A DNA stretch of 64,000 nucleotides, from the NCBI RefSeq assembly GCF_009937995.1, contig NZ_AP021881.1:2666001-2730000 (forward strand). Direction: 5' to 3'. Numbering within the stretch: the stretch's first letter is position 1; every line of letters begins with the position of its first letter. Both the position numbers and the translations under genes were made by a program. Source of the DNA: Sulfuriferula nivalis (GTDB taxonomy: Bacteria > Pseudomonadota > Gammaproteobacteria > Burkholderiales > Sulfuriferulaceae). The notes below the pieces were generated by a model, which saw only the letters and a list, made by a program, of their open reading frames with translations, ran no database searches and had not been told where the DNA came from. Positions 27,108 through 35,629 of this stretch are shown here, piece after piece.

Positions 27108-28907
27108 TTAGCGCAACGCCTGATAAATCTGTTCGGCTAGCTTCAGGCTAATACCTTCCACCTGTGCTATCTCAGCCACACCCGCATTTTTCAATTCGCG
27201 CATACCGCCAAAAGTTTCCAGCAATTTTTGTCTGCGCTTTGCTCCCACCCCAGCAATATCTTCCAGTGATGAAGTTACACGCGCCTTTGCCCTGCGGGCG
27301 CGATGACCGGTGATAGCGAATCGGTGCGCTTCGTCGCGGATTTGCTGTATCAGGTGTAGCGCGGGATCATCAGGCGATAAACGCGTAGCCTGACCGTCAG
27401 TGCTGATCAATTGCTCCATACCCGCCTTGCGCTCCACGCCCTTGGCCACACCGATAAGCATGATGTCGGTGATACCCAGATCATCCATTACCGCCTTGGC
27501 AATGTTGAGTTGCCCAGCACCACCGTCGATCAATATCAAATCAGGTCGCTGTGCATCGGTTTGCTGTATTTTGGTATAACGTCGTGTCAGCGCATCACGC
27601 ATGGCAGCATAGTCGTCGCCCGGGGTGATACCGCTGATGTTGTAGCGACGATACTGACTGTTCTGCATAGCTTCGAGGTCATAAACCACACACGACGCCA
27701 CCGTCGCTTCGCCCATGGTATGACTAATGTCAAAACACTCTATGCGTTGTAAATTTGGCAAATTCAATGCCGTTTGCAACGCCGACAATCTCGCACTTTG
27801 CGTGGTTTTTTGAGCAACCTGGCGAGTAATTGCCAGTTGCGCGTTATTCACCGTCATTTGCAGCCAGGTTTTACGCTCACCTGTCGGTTTGCTCTGGATA
27901 CGCACCGCATAACCCGCTTGTGCGCTCAACATCTCTACCAGTGCAGGCTCATCGACCTGCTCCGAGACGACAATCTGCGCAGGCACGGCGCGCTCAGTGT
28001 AATGCTGCGCAATAAAAGCCGTCAAAGCTTCTTGCGTACTCACATCCTGCGCGTTTTGTGGAAAGATACTACGGTCACCCAAATGCCGCCCACCGCGTAT
28101 CATCAACAAGTTGACGCACAGCAAACCATGTGCGGCAACGACTGCAATCACATCCGCATCCGCCTGACTGTTGCTGGTGACAAATTGCTTCTCACGTACC
28201 GCAGTCAGACTCTTGATCTGATCGCGATACAACGCCGCTTCTTCATAATGCATCAACTCTGCCGCGTGTTGCATCTTGACTGTAATCGCCTGTAGCACTT
28301 CATTCGCTTTGCCCGCTAAAAATAATGCGGCATTATTCACGTCAGCAGCATAATCTGCTTTGCTAATCACCCCCACGCATGGCGCGGTACAACGCTGAAT
28401 CTGATGTAATAAACATGGCCTTGAGCGATTATTGAAAACACTGTCTTCGCAAGTACGCAGACGAAATACTTTTTGCAGTATATGAATACTTTCGCGCACG
28501 GCATAACTGTTAGGAAACGGTCCGAAACAATTATCCTGACGCTGCGGCGTACCACGAAAATATGCCAGTCGAGGATAATCGTGGCCAGATAACAGCAGAT
28601 ACGGATAAGACTTATCATCACGAAATAAAATATTGTAACGCGGTGATAAGGCCTTGATGAGGTTGTTTTCCAGCACCAAGGCTTCCGATTCCGAGCGTGT
28701 CACGGTGATTTCCACCGCGTGGATTTTGCCCACCATCAGTCGTATGCGTGGCGATAAATCATTTTTTTGGAAGTATGACGATACACGCTTTTTTAGATCA
28801 CGCGCTTTACCCACATACAATACATCTCCCGTCTCACCCAGCATCCGATACACGCCGGGTAAATTCGGCAAGGTAGAAAGTAAGTGCGTACTATCAAACT
28901 CAGCCAT
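27108..28907 (-). CDS. uvrC: excinuclease ABC subunit C
   Basis: A 599-aa dual-incision nuclease subunit of nucleotide excision repair. The N-terminal GIY-YIG domain (LPGVYRMLGETGDVLYVGKARDLKKRV) makes the 3' cut. A UVR motif region sits near residue 205, then the RNase H-like 5' nuclease domain with CFDISH and LILIDGGAGQL, and C-terminal helix-hairpin-helix repeats (LEDIAGVGAKRRQKLLETFGG). Start ATG 28907 overlaps the uracil-DNA glycosylase stop by 8 nt, so it belongs to the repair operon upstream. Confidence 0.97.
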   Translation of the reverse strand: MAEFDSTHLLSTLPNLPGVYRMLGETGDVLYVGKARDLKKRVSSYFQKNDLSPRIRLMVGKIHAVEITVTRSESEALVLENNLIKALSPRYNILFRDDKSYPYLLLSGHDYPRLAYFRGTPQRQDNCFGPFPNSYAVRESIHILQKVFRLRTCEDSVFNNRSRPCLLHQIQRCTAPCVGVISKADYAADVNNAALFLAGKANEVLQAITVKMQHAAELMHYEEAALYRDQIKSLTAVREKQFVTSNSQADADVIAVVAAHGLLCVNLLMIRGGRHLGDRSIFPQNAQDVSTQEALTAFIAQHYTERAVPAQIVVSEQVDEPALVEMLSAQAGYAVRIQSKPTGERKTWLQMTVNNAQLAITRQVAQKTTQSARLSALQTALNLPNLQRIECFDISHTMGEATVASCVVYDLEAMQNSQYRRYNISGITPGDDYAAMRDALTRRYTKIQQTDAQRPDLILIDGGAGQLNIAKAVMDDLGITDIMLIGVAKGVERKAGMEQLISTDGQATRLSPDDPALHLIQQIRDEAHRFAITGHRARRAKARVTSSLEDIAGVGAKRRQKLLETFGGMRELKNAGVAEIAQVEGISLKLAEQIYQALR

Positions 28908-29532
28908 TGTCTGACTTAATTTTCGCAAAGACCGCCTTAAACATCTCCGGCGTCAGTCGGCGCGTATTGGTGTTATAGCGACTGCAATGGTAACTATCAT
29001 ACAAACGCTGTCCACTGGCGAGTTCATGCACCGCACCGTGGGCAAATTTATGTGCCTTGGCGGGGACGCCGCAAGCCATCAACACCGCAGCATGCGCCAC
29101 CGCCCCCAGTGCCAGTATGCTGATATTGGCTGGCAAGCCCGCCAATTCGGCTTGCAAATAATGATTGCACTGGCGTATCTCCGCCGTTTCTGGCTTATTC
29201 GCAGGGGGCAAGCACTTCACTGCATTAGTAATACGGCAACCCTGCAACACCAGCCCATCATCTACACGCGTCGACACAGGCGCGCTGGCATAACCAAACT
29301 GATGCAAAGTTTCGTATAGTAAAATTCCCGCATAATCGCCAGTAAATGGTCGCCCAGATCGATTTGCACCATGTAACCCTGGCGCCAACCCAACAATCAG
29401 CAAGCGAGGTTCGACGTCGCCAAAAGCAGCTACAGGGCGCGCGTAATAGGTCGGATAGTCAGTACGTACTTGCGCCAAGAAACCCGCCAGACGAGGGCAC
29501 TCCGTACATTGCGCATCAAATACCGCACTCAT
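28900..29532 (-). CDS. family 5 uracil-DNA glycosylase (UdgB)
   Basis: A 210-aa [4Fe-4S] glycosylase that removes uracil and other deaminated bases. The motif [19 protein letters not shown] (about residues 50-68) is characteristic of family 5 and lacks the polar Asp/Asn of families 1 and 4. The second motif is seen as [13 protein letters not shown]. Cysteines in CTECPRL near the N-terminus and others further on fit cluster ligands. It overlaps nagZ upstream (ATGA) and uvrC downstream. Confidence 0.92.
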   Translation of the reverse strand: MSAVFDAQCTECPRLAGFLAQVRTDYPTYYARPVAAFGDVEPRLLIVGLAPGLHGANRSGRPFTGDYAGILLYETLHQFGYASAPVSTRVDDGLVLQGCRITNAVKCLPPANKPETAEIRQCNHYLQAELAGLPANISILALGAVAHAAVLMACGVPAKAHKFAHGAVHELASGQRLYDSYHCSRYNTNTRRLTPEMFKAVFAKIKSDNG

Positions 29533-30614
29533 ACACCACCACTCAAACCACAGTTATTACTCGCATCCTTAGCCCATAAATCACTGTCATCTTGTCCGAT
29601 TGCTACAACCCGACGCACCGCTTCAACATAACGCGCTTGCTCGCGCAGCGCAGTCATATCCAGCGGATGCGAGTGACCATGCAAACGTGCGATACGGGTA
29701 ATGTTGGTCGCCGATTGCTGCCAGCGCAATCCATGCAATACCGCATCCGCAGCTGCGCAGTTATTGCATACCAACGCCATATCACAACCCGCGTCCAGCG
29801 CAGCTTGCGCACGCTGCACAATATCACCTGCTACACTCGCGCCTTCCATCGACAGATCGTCGCTGAATATCACGCCATTAAATCCCAACTGTCCACGCAG
29901 CACACGCTGTAGCCAGTGCTTGGAAAAACCAGCAGGCAAACTGTCAATTGCCGGGTAAATCACATGCGCAGGCATAATCCCTGTCATCCCATCTGCCACC
30001 AGACGCACAAACGGGATCAAATCCGCATGCTCAATTTCCTGCCAGCTACGTTCGTCGACAGGAATAGCCAGATGCGAATCGGCGCGCACATAACCATGCC
30101 CGGGGAAATGCTTACCCACACTACCCATGCCCGCCTCTTTCAACCCCAGCATCAAGGCATGCGCCAAGTCAGCCACCACATCAGGCTGCACATGAAAAGC
30201 ACGATCACCGATAACACCGGACTCACCATAATCCAGATCAAGCACAGGCGTAAAACTCAAATCCACACCATGCGCGCGCAACTCTGCCGCAAGCACATAG
30301 CCACAATCCTGCGCCAAATGCCGCGCTTGCGACGGATTATGTTCCCACACCCGCCCCAGCTCACGCATGGCTGGCAGCACAGTAAATCCAGCACGAAACC
30401 GTTGTACCCGACCACCCTCGTGATCAACAGCTATCAATAAATGTGGATGCCGCAAAGCGCGTATCTCGCTAGTCAAGGCGATAAGCTGCGCGGGTGATTC
30501 GTAATTACGCTTAAACAAAATCACGCCACCGACTAAGGGATGCAGCAATCGCTGTTTATCATCCTCAGTCAAAGTCAGCCCTGGCACATCCACCATCACT
30601 GGCCCTAAACTCAT
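29529..30614 (-). CDS. nagZ: beta-N-acetylhexosaminidase NagZ
   Basis: A 361-aa glycoside hydrolase family 3 enzyme of peptidoglycan recycling that releases N-acetylglucosamine from GlcNAc-anhydroMurNAc peptides in the cytoplasm. Hallmarks: [27 protein letters not shown] (catalytic His loop) and [13 protein letters not shown] (Asp nucleophile). The ATG at 30614 is chosen because it gives the family start [15 protein letters not shown] and overlaps the acpS stop as ATGA; the frame is open for 30 further codons upstream inside acpS. Confidence 0.96.
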   Translation of the reverse strand: MSLGPVMVDVPGLTLTEDDKQRLLHPLVGGVILFKRNYESPAQLIALTSEIRALRHPHLLIAVDHEGGRVQRFRAGFTVLPAMRELGRVWEHNPSQARHLAQDCGYVLAAELRAHGVDLSFTPVLDLDYGESGVIGDRAFHVQPDVVADLAHALMLGLKEAGMGSVGKHFPGHGYVRADSHLAIPVDERSWQEIEHADLIPFVRLVADGMTGIMPAHVIYPAIDSLPAGFSKHWLQRVLRGQLGFNGVIFSDDLSMEGASVAGDIVQRAQAALDAGCDMALVCNNCAAADAVLHGLRWQQSATNITRIARLHGHSHPLDMTALREQARYVEAVRRVVAIGQDDSDLWAKDASNNCGLSGGV

Positions 30615-30991
30615 ACCCGCTCCAATATCACAAATGCCACTACTGTATCCATTTCGTCTGTTATCGATAAATGACTGGAAATTATCCCGTGTGCCGTTAA
30701 CCATTCTTGCAATGGCGCGGCAAAACTAAATTGTGGCTGCCCCAGTTTAGTATGAATGACTGAGATATTGGCGAAATTCACTGGCTCCCGCAAACCCGTG
30801 CCCGTCGCTTTTGACAATGCCTCTTTGGCGGCAAAACGCTTCGCTAACAACCTCGCAGGATCCTGATGCTGTGCAAATTCCTTCAGTTCATTCACTGCCA
30901 ACAATCGCGCCGCCGCACGTTCACCATGCCGTGTCAGCATCGCTGCAATACGCGGTATGCTGACTATATCCGTCCCTATTCCGTAAATCAC
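30611..30991 (-). CDS. acpS: holo-[acyl-carrier-protein] synthase
   Basis: A 126-aa enzyme that transfers phosphopantetheine from CoA to the acyl carrier protein. It starts [14 protein letters not shown] and has [15 protein letters not shown], the two metal/substrate-binding family motifs. A GTG start at 30991 overlaps the upstream radical SAM stop (GTGA), and its own stop overlaps nagZ (ATGA). Confidence 0.97.
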   Translation of the reverse strand: MIYGIGTDIVSIPRIAAMLTRHGERAAARLLAVNELKEFAQHQDPARLLAKRFAAKEALSKATGTGLREPVNFANISVIHTKLGQPQFSFAAPLQEWLTAHGIISSHLSITDEMDTVVAFVILERV

Positions 30992-31857
30992 ACACTCACC
31001 TTAACCAGTACGCCACCCGCGGCAATCCGCGCCGCAAACTCATCCAGCCATGCACGCGGTAACGCCGCCAGACGCGCCGCTTCAGGTTGTTGCGAATCAC
31101 GCGCAATACCGTACAACAACACCCCCTGCAACCTCACACCCAACGCTAACGCCTGCTGGATAAAATCCAGATAAGCCGCTTGTTCCTGCGCAGACGGCGG
31201 CTCATTATCCATAGCAAACACACAAGTTTGCAACCAGGTCGGGCACAAGCCCGCTGCAATTTGCAAATTAGCCAACATCCGCGCAGGCGCTATTTCAGTA
31301 TCATTAATCCGCCGCAAGCCTTCTCGGGTCGCACTATCAACCTTAAACCACACCTCGCCACCTACCGCGGCCATTTCACGCAAACCCGCCTGCACGTAAG
31401 GCTTATCCATCAAGCTGCCATTGCTGATCAACACCAGCTTGATTTTATCTACCAAATCAAATGCCGCCATCACTCGCGCGATCACCGCCACCACCTCTGC
31501 AAACGCCTTGGCACTGGTGGGTTCGCCATTACCCGAGATTGCAATATCATGCAGCACACGCATATTCTCAGGCACAGAGGTCTGCATAAAGTCACCATGT
31601 ACAATGCTAGACAACATTGTCGTCAGTTCCTGTTCCAGCGAAATCAAATCTATCTCAGGCGCAGCCCCACGTTGCAAGTCAGGCACCTGGCAATATGCAC
31701 AACGCCAGTTACAGGCGTTATTCGGGTTCAGATTTATCCCCACCGACACCCCACCTGCACGACGAGATACCACGGGATAAACGTAAGTCATCCCCGCTGC
31801 GTCACGCGAATGTTGGGTTACTGTTAATATTTCAGAAGACAGGGGCATAGAGGGCAT
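30988..31857 (-). CDS. radical SAM protein of unknown substrate
   Basis: A 289-aa protein from the ATG at 31857; the frame is open to 31905, but that extension runs into the tRNA-Ser terminator, so the shorter form is preferred. The cluster motif CNWRCAYCQVP (CxxxCxxC) is near residue 57, followed by SGNGEPTSAKAFAEVV (the GGE-like SAM loop) and a TIM-barrel of about 200 residues. No SPASM or extra cluster cysteines are seen at the C-terminus. It heads the acpS-nagZ-udg-uvrC run; its substrate cannot be read from the sequence. Confidence 0.88.
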   Translation of the reverse strand: MPSMPLSSEILTVTQHSRDAAGMTYVYPVVSRRAGGVSVGINLNPNNACNWRCAYCQVPDLQRGAAPEIDLISLEQELTTMLSSIVHGDFMQTSVPENMRVLHDIAISGNGEPTSAKAFAEVVAVIARVMAAFDLVDKIKLVLISNGSLMDKPYVQAGLREMAAVGGEVWFKVDSATREGLRRINDTEIAPARMLANLQIAAGLCPTWLQTCVFAMDNEPPSAQEQAAYLDFIQQALALGVRLQGVLLYGIARDSQQPEAARLAALPRAWLDEFAARIAAGGVLVKVSV

Positions 31858-31887
31858 AGTAGAAGATTCGTCCCACATTATGACAAT

Positions 31888-31917
31888 AAAAAAGCCCTTA
31901 ATCAAAAGGGCTTTTTT
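31888..31917 (-). terminator. intrinsic terminator after tRNA-Ser
   Basis: Perfect 12-bp arms AAAAAAGCCCTT (31888-31899) and AAGGGCTTTTTT (31906-31917) with a 6-nt loop give a stem bounded by A and T runs, so it can act in both directions. It ends the tRNA-Ser transcript and insulates the radical SAM operon. Confidence 0.88.
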
Positions 31918-31930
31918 ATTTACAGTTCGA

Positions 31931-32018
31931 TGGCGGAGGCTGTGAGATTCGAACTCACGGAAGGTCTCCCTTCGGCAGTTTTCAAGACTGCTGGTTTAAA
32001 CCACTCACCCAAACCTCC
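31931..32018 (-). tRNA. tRNA-Ser (anticodon TGA)
   Basis: An 88-nt class II tRNA with encoded CCA. The acceptor GGAGGTT pairs with AGCCTCC, the anticodon loop is CTTGAAA (TGA), the variable arm GGGAGACC is long, and the T-arm is GTGAGTTCGAATCTCAC. It reads UCA and, by wobble, other UCN codons. Confidence 0.97.
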
Positions 32019-32209
32019 TCGTCATTGCGACTAGGGCGACATTGTAACGCATATGGGTAGTTTCAGCAATTATTGCTTGTCACCACTATCACCGCCATAC
32101 GATTACCATTTGTGTCACATTCCTCCGAAAACCGTCACTGCATCACTTCAAAATAATTCACCAGAATAAACAACATATTGAATAATATAATAATTATTAT
32201 TGGCACGGC

Positions 32210-32225
32210 TTATGCTGTTAGTTCA
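32210..32225 (+). promoter_or_regulatory. possible sigma-54 promoter
   Basis: TTGGCACG-GCTT-ATGC fits the -24/-12 consensus (TTGGCACG-N4-TTGC) except for one base in the -12 element; GG and GC are separated by the required 10 nt. Transcription would start near 32237, 19 nt before the ATG of the 518-aa protein. The rest of the 237-bp gap after tRNA-Ser is AT-rich and shows no gene. Confidence 0.5.
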
Positions 32226-32255
32226 CTGAATAAAACACACTAATAATTAATAGTT

Positions 32256-33812
32256 ATGCTTAATCATTTTTTGGACAAATTTTTGCAAAAGCCCGATATA
32301 GAAAGTATTTCGCCTATATCAACGGTTGGTGCAGCTCAAAAATGGGTATTAGGTCTAACAAAATTACATGAGTATGATGCACATCAACAAATCATCAAGA
32401 TACTCAAATTATACAATCAAGGCCACCCTCCGTTTGATCCGCAGCGACTGCATATACTCAGCATTATTGAACAAGCAGGCTCTAAATATCAGCACGGTCT
32501 GATTACGCAATTTCTTACTAATCACGCCAACCTGGAATATGCGGGTAAATCGCTCTGGAAAGAAATTGTTAACTTTTACTGGCAAATGGCGCTGTCTTAT
32601 CAAGTGCTGACGAATGCAGCATTACATGGTGGCGAACAAGGTAGCGCAGCTTTATCAGGACTGGTTTTACGCAGTATTCATTATCAAGGTAAATTAATAC
32701 AGTGGCGGTATTTGCGTTATGAATTACCCACTGCGCAGATTTGGCATTCCATCCACAAGTTATATCGTATCGCTGAGCAGCATGGTTTTGCGCACGAGAG
32801 TCTGGTACTTAAAGGCAGCGCTTATTGCAGCTGCGAGCAGGCCTATGCACGCGTTTTACTACTTCATTTGATGCATCCGGTTGGACTGAGCCCTAACGAA
32901 TTAGAACTGGCTGCGTATTGGGCATGGAAATGGCGCGATGCGCTCAAGCTTGATAAAAAATATCTCGGAAATGAACACACCTATTGTGTGGCACTAGCCG
33001 ATAGCCTGCCACCCCAGCCTACCTATGGCAATATCATCGAGCTTGAGTCGGCTCGTTATTTTTCCATGCAGGCTGTCATCAATCAATTAATTCAAGCGCA
33101 GGCAATGCTGACGCAACGCCAAAAGAATATAAAGCTATATGGCGTACCCTTTTCCGACGATCCTAACTTGCTACTTAATCATATTCATACTCAATTTACC
33201 TATGTTGAGGGCAATCCAGCGCTAAATCAGGTTAACCTGCTCACGGAAATCAACATTATTGGATGTAAACCGGAACTAATACCTGCGCTGACCCAGCCTG
33301 AGATGGTCCAGCCGTTATTGGCCTACCATGAAGCAGCTGGACATCCCATTGAACATTATTATCGTTTGAACTTGCCATCCAATACTTTGGAATGCCCAAT
33401 TCAGCAGCATGATCTGGTGCTTATTTATAATGAAAGTAAAACTAAGATTGCCAGCGTTGCCGCTGTCAGATGGATGGAAATCAGTGCCAGCAAAATTACC
33501 ACGCTAGGACTCGAACAACTGGGGATTACTCCGCAATTAGTAACCTTATGTGAGGTACGAGACGTATTTGCACCCAGAACATTTATGAACGAACACAATG
33601 AATTGGCATTCCCTGCCATGTATTTATCGCAATCATCCAACCTCGTTGCATTGCATGCTATAGACGGCAAATATTACGATATGTTAATGGATGATTACGT
33701 TTACCGAATACGCATCCATGCACGACTTGAGCATCAATATGATTGGCTACGCGCCAAATTCAATATGCTCACTCGCACTCACTTAACACGTCTTTCAACA
33801 TCACCTATATGA
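32256..33812 (+). CDS. conserved-looking cytoplasmic protein of unknown function (518 aa)
   Basis: It is not recognised as a named family. Residues 1-300 are largely helical (for example ELELAAYWAWKWRDALKLDKKYLGN). About residues 380-500 look beta-rich (HDLVLIYNESKTKIASVAAVRWMEIS and DVFAPRTFMNEHNELAFPAMYLS), which resembles a PilZ-like barrel. The RxxxR and D/NxSxxG c-di-GMP motifs of true PilZ domains were not found, so nucleotide binding is unproven. No signal peptide or membrane segment is evident. A possible sigma-54 promoter precedes it, and its 3' end overlaps the convergent Nudix gene by 34 nt. Confidence 0.75.
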   Translation: MLNHFLDKFLQKPDIESISPISTVGAAQKWVLGLTKLHEYDAHQQIIKILKLYNQGHPPFDPQRLHILSIIEQAGSKYQHGLITQFLTNHANLEYAGKSLWKEIVNFYWQMALSYQVLTNAALHGGEQGSAALSGLVLRSIHYQGKLIQWRYLRYELPTAQIWHSIHKLYRIAEQHGFAHESLVLKGSAYCSCEQAYARVLLLHLMHPVGLSPNELELAAYWAWKWRDALKLDKKYLGNEHTYCVALADSLPPQPTYGNIIELESARYFSMQAVINQLIQAQAMLTQRQKNIKLYGVPFSDDPNLLLNHIHTQFTYVEGNPALNQVNLLTEINIIGCKPELIPALTQPEMVQPLLAYHEAAGHPIEHYYRLNLPSNTLECPIQQHDLVLIYNESKTKIASVAAVRWMEISASKITTLGLEQLGITPQLVTLCEVRDVFAPRTFMNEHNELAFPAMYLSQSSNLVALHAIDGKYYDMLMDDYVYRIRIHARLEHQYDWLRAKFNMLTRTHLTRLSTSPI

Positions 33813-34318
33813 AATTCGAAGTGCCCTTTACGCCGGTCTTCAAAATACTGGCGTAGGGTTTTTTCTATGGTGAGAAATGCAATTTCATCCCACGGAATTT
33901 CATCTTCGCTAAACAGCCTGACTTCCAGACTTTCTTCTCCGGCAGAAAAATTCAAATCCAGCAATTTAGCGCGAAACATTAAATAAACCTGGCTGATGTA
34001 TGGCAAATTGTACAGCGTGAACAAATGCGATATTTCCACGCGCGCGCCCGCCTCTTCCCAAGTTTCTCGCAATGCGCCCTGTTCAGTGGTTTCGGCGTTC
34101 TCCATGAACCCTGCAGGTAAAGTCCATTTTCCATATTGCGGCTCTATTGCACGCTTGCACAGCAGTACTTTATCTTGCCATTCAGGCAAACAACCAACAA
34201 CCATCTTGGGGTTTTCATAATGGATGGTCTCGCACGTTGTACAGACAAACCGTAGTCGATTATCCCCATGAGGAATACGTTGTTTCACTTCACTACTGCA
34301 AACACTACAAAACTTCAT
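33779..34318 (-). CDS. Nudix hydrolase with N-terminal zinc ribbon
   Basis: A 179-aa protein. A four-Cys ribbon (FCSVCSS...FVCTTCET, residues 3-29) precedes the Nudix fold. The Nudix box is complete: GFMENAETTEQGALRETWEEAGA (G-x5-E-x7-RExxEExG, about residues 70-92). The ribbon plus the PKMVVGCLPEW context resembles the NudC/ADP-ribose pyrophosphatase-like group; the substrate is not certain. It overlaps truB upstream (ATGA) and is the last gene of the rimP operon strand, with a convergent overlap at its 3' end. Confidence 0.9.
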   Translation of the reverse strand: MKFCSVCSSEVKQRIPHGDNRLRFVCTTCETIHYENPKMVVGCLPEWQDKVLLCKRAIEPQYGKWTLPAGFMENAETTEQGALRETWEEAGARVEISHLFTLYNLPYISQVYLMFRAKLLDLNFSAGEESLEVRLFSEDEIPWDEIAFLTIEKTLRQYFEDRRKGHFEFHIGDVERRVK

Positions 34319-35247
34319 AACGTCTCCAATAAAGTATGGCTAGACATTAAACGCTGAGGAATCAACCTGCCATCAGCCTGTAACTGCACCAAGCCCAAAA
34401 ACTGTTGTAGATGGTAGGCACGCAATAAGCCATTTTGTTCAATCTCAACCGAAATTAATGGGTGTTGTCCTTGCATCAACAACTTTGCACTGGGCGCATC
34501 TATCTGTATTGCTGGAATATAATTAACCAGGCCATCGGCAGCTGCCAAGCGTGCATCACGTGAGGGCGCGTCATCCAACTCTAATTGTGCAAGGGTCACA
34601 GCCTGTGCCAACTGGAAGCCACCACTAGCCAATCTTGTTAACTTTGTTAAATGCGCACCACAGCCAAGTTGGTTACCTATATCTTCAGCTAATGTACGTA
34701 TATAGGTGCCTGCACTTACGGTGACAGTAATATCAACGGTAGCCTCATCCAAATCCAAACTGTTAATCTCGATTGCTTTTATACTGACTGGACGCGCAGG
34801 ACGTTCTATCGTAATACCTGCTCGCGCATATTCATACAAAGGCTTGCCTTGATGTTTCAAGGCTGAATACATAGGTGGCGTTTGCATCCTGTCGCCGATA
34901 AAGCTGGCAACGGTAGCTTGTATCTGCTCAGCACTAACGTTAACAGGCAGGCTTTGCAGCACTTCACCTTCAGGATCGCCAGTTGTGGTAGTAACGCCTA
35001 ATTGCAGTAGTGCACGATAACATTTATCGGCTTCGAGTTGATATTGGGAAAACTTAGTAGCTTCGCCAAAACACAATGGCAACAAACCATCCGCAAACGG
35101 ATCAAGCGTGCCTGTATGCCCTGCCTTTTCAGCAGTATATAAACGTTTGGCTATTTGTAATGCGGTATTAGAGGTAATGCCGACAGGTTTGTTCAGGAGT
35201 AGTACGCCATCTATACGGCGTTTAATACGTTTAACTGGTGCGTTCAA
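34315..35247 (-). CDS. truB: tRNA pseudouridine(55) synthase TruB
   Basis: A 310-aa enzyme that makes the T-loop pseudouridine. It starts GVLLLNKPVGITSN; the catalytic Asp is in HTGTLDPFADGLLPLCFGEATK. The TruB C-terminal region, with SAGTYIRTLAEDIG, is followed by a short PUA-like tail. Only 2 nt separate it from rbfA. It is fifth in the rimP-nusA-infB-rbfA-truB order. Confidence 0.97.
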   Translation of the reverse strand: MNAPVKRIKRRIDGVLLLNKPVGITSNTALQIAKRLYTAEKAGHTGTLDPFADGLLPLCFGEATKFSQYQLEADKCYRALLQLGVTTTTGDPEGEVLQSLPVNVSAEQIQATVASFIGDRMQTPPMYSALKHQGKPLYEYARAGITIERPARPVSIKAIEINSLDLDEATVDITVTVSAGTYIRTLAEDIGNQLGCGAHLTKLTRLASGGFQLAQAVTLAQLELDDAPSRDARLAAADGLVNYIPAIQIDAPSAKLLMQGQHPLISVEIEQNGLLRAYHLQQFLGLVQLQADGRLIPQRLMSSHTLLETL

Positions 35248-35249
35248 GA

Positions 35250-35627
35250 TTACTCATCATCAGCAGGACGTGATGAGTCTGCCGCAACCGCTTCGTCAAT
35301 AATGCGTGATAATTCCGCACCACGTGCAACTGAAGTGTCATAAACAAATGTGAGTTGCGGCACGATGCGTAAACGCATACGCGGCCCCAGCTGTGAACGG
35401 ATAAAACCAGCGGCGTGACCTAAAGCTTTGGCAGCTTCAAGTCCACGCGCTTCACTCTCAAACACAGTAAAGTAAATCTTGGCGTGTTCCAGATCATGTG
35501 TAACCACGACCTCAGTAATCGTAACCATCCCCACGCGCGGATCATGTATCTCTTTGCGCAGTATATCCGCCATTTCGCGCTGAATTTGCTCAGCGACACG
35601 ACGTGAACGTGGGTAGTCTTTAGCCAT
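35250..35627 (-). CDS. rbfA: ribosome-binding factor A
   Basis: A 125-aa KH-fold protein needed for maturation of the 16S rRNA 5' end and 30S assembly. Family features: RSRRVAEQIQREMADILRKEIHDPRVGMVTITEV at the N-terminus (residues 5-38) and the RMRLRIVPQLTFVYDTSV kink region. It lies between infB (2 nt) and truB (2 nt). Confidence 0.97.
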   Translation of the reverse strand: MAKDYPRSRRVAEQIQREMADILRKEIHDPRVGMVTITEVVVTHDLEHAKIYFTVFESEARGLEAAKALGHAAGFIRSQLGPRMRLRIVPQLTFVYDTSVARGAELSRIIDEAVAADSSRPADDE

Positions 35628-35629
35628 AA

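Noticed and set aside
27774-28295. 173-codon open frame antisense to uvrC
   Set aside because: Composition is Arg/Gln/His-rich low quality, and it lies entirely inside a well-supported gene.
29916-30440. 174-codon open frame antisense to nagZ
   Set aside because: No recognisable domain, no start signal, and nagZ has all its catalytic motifs on the other strand.
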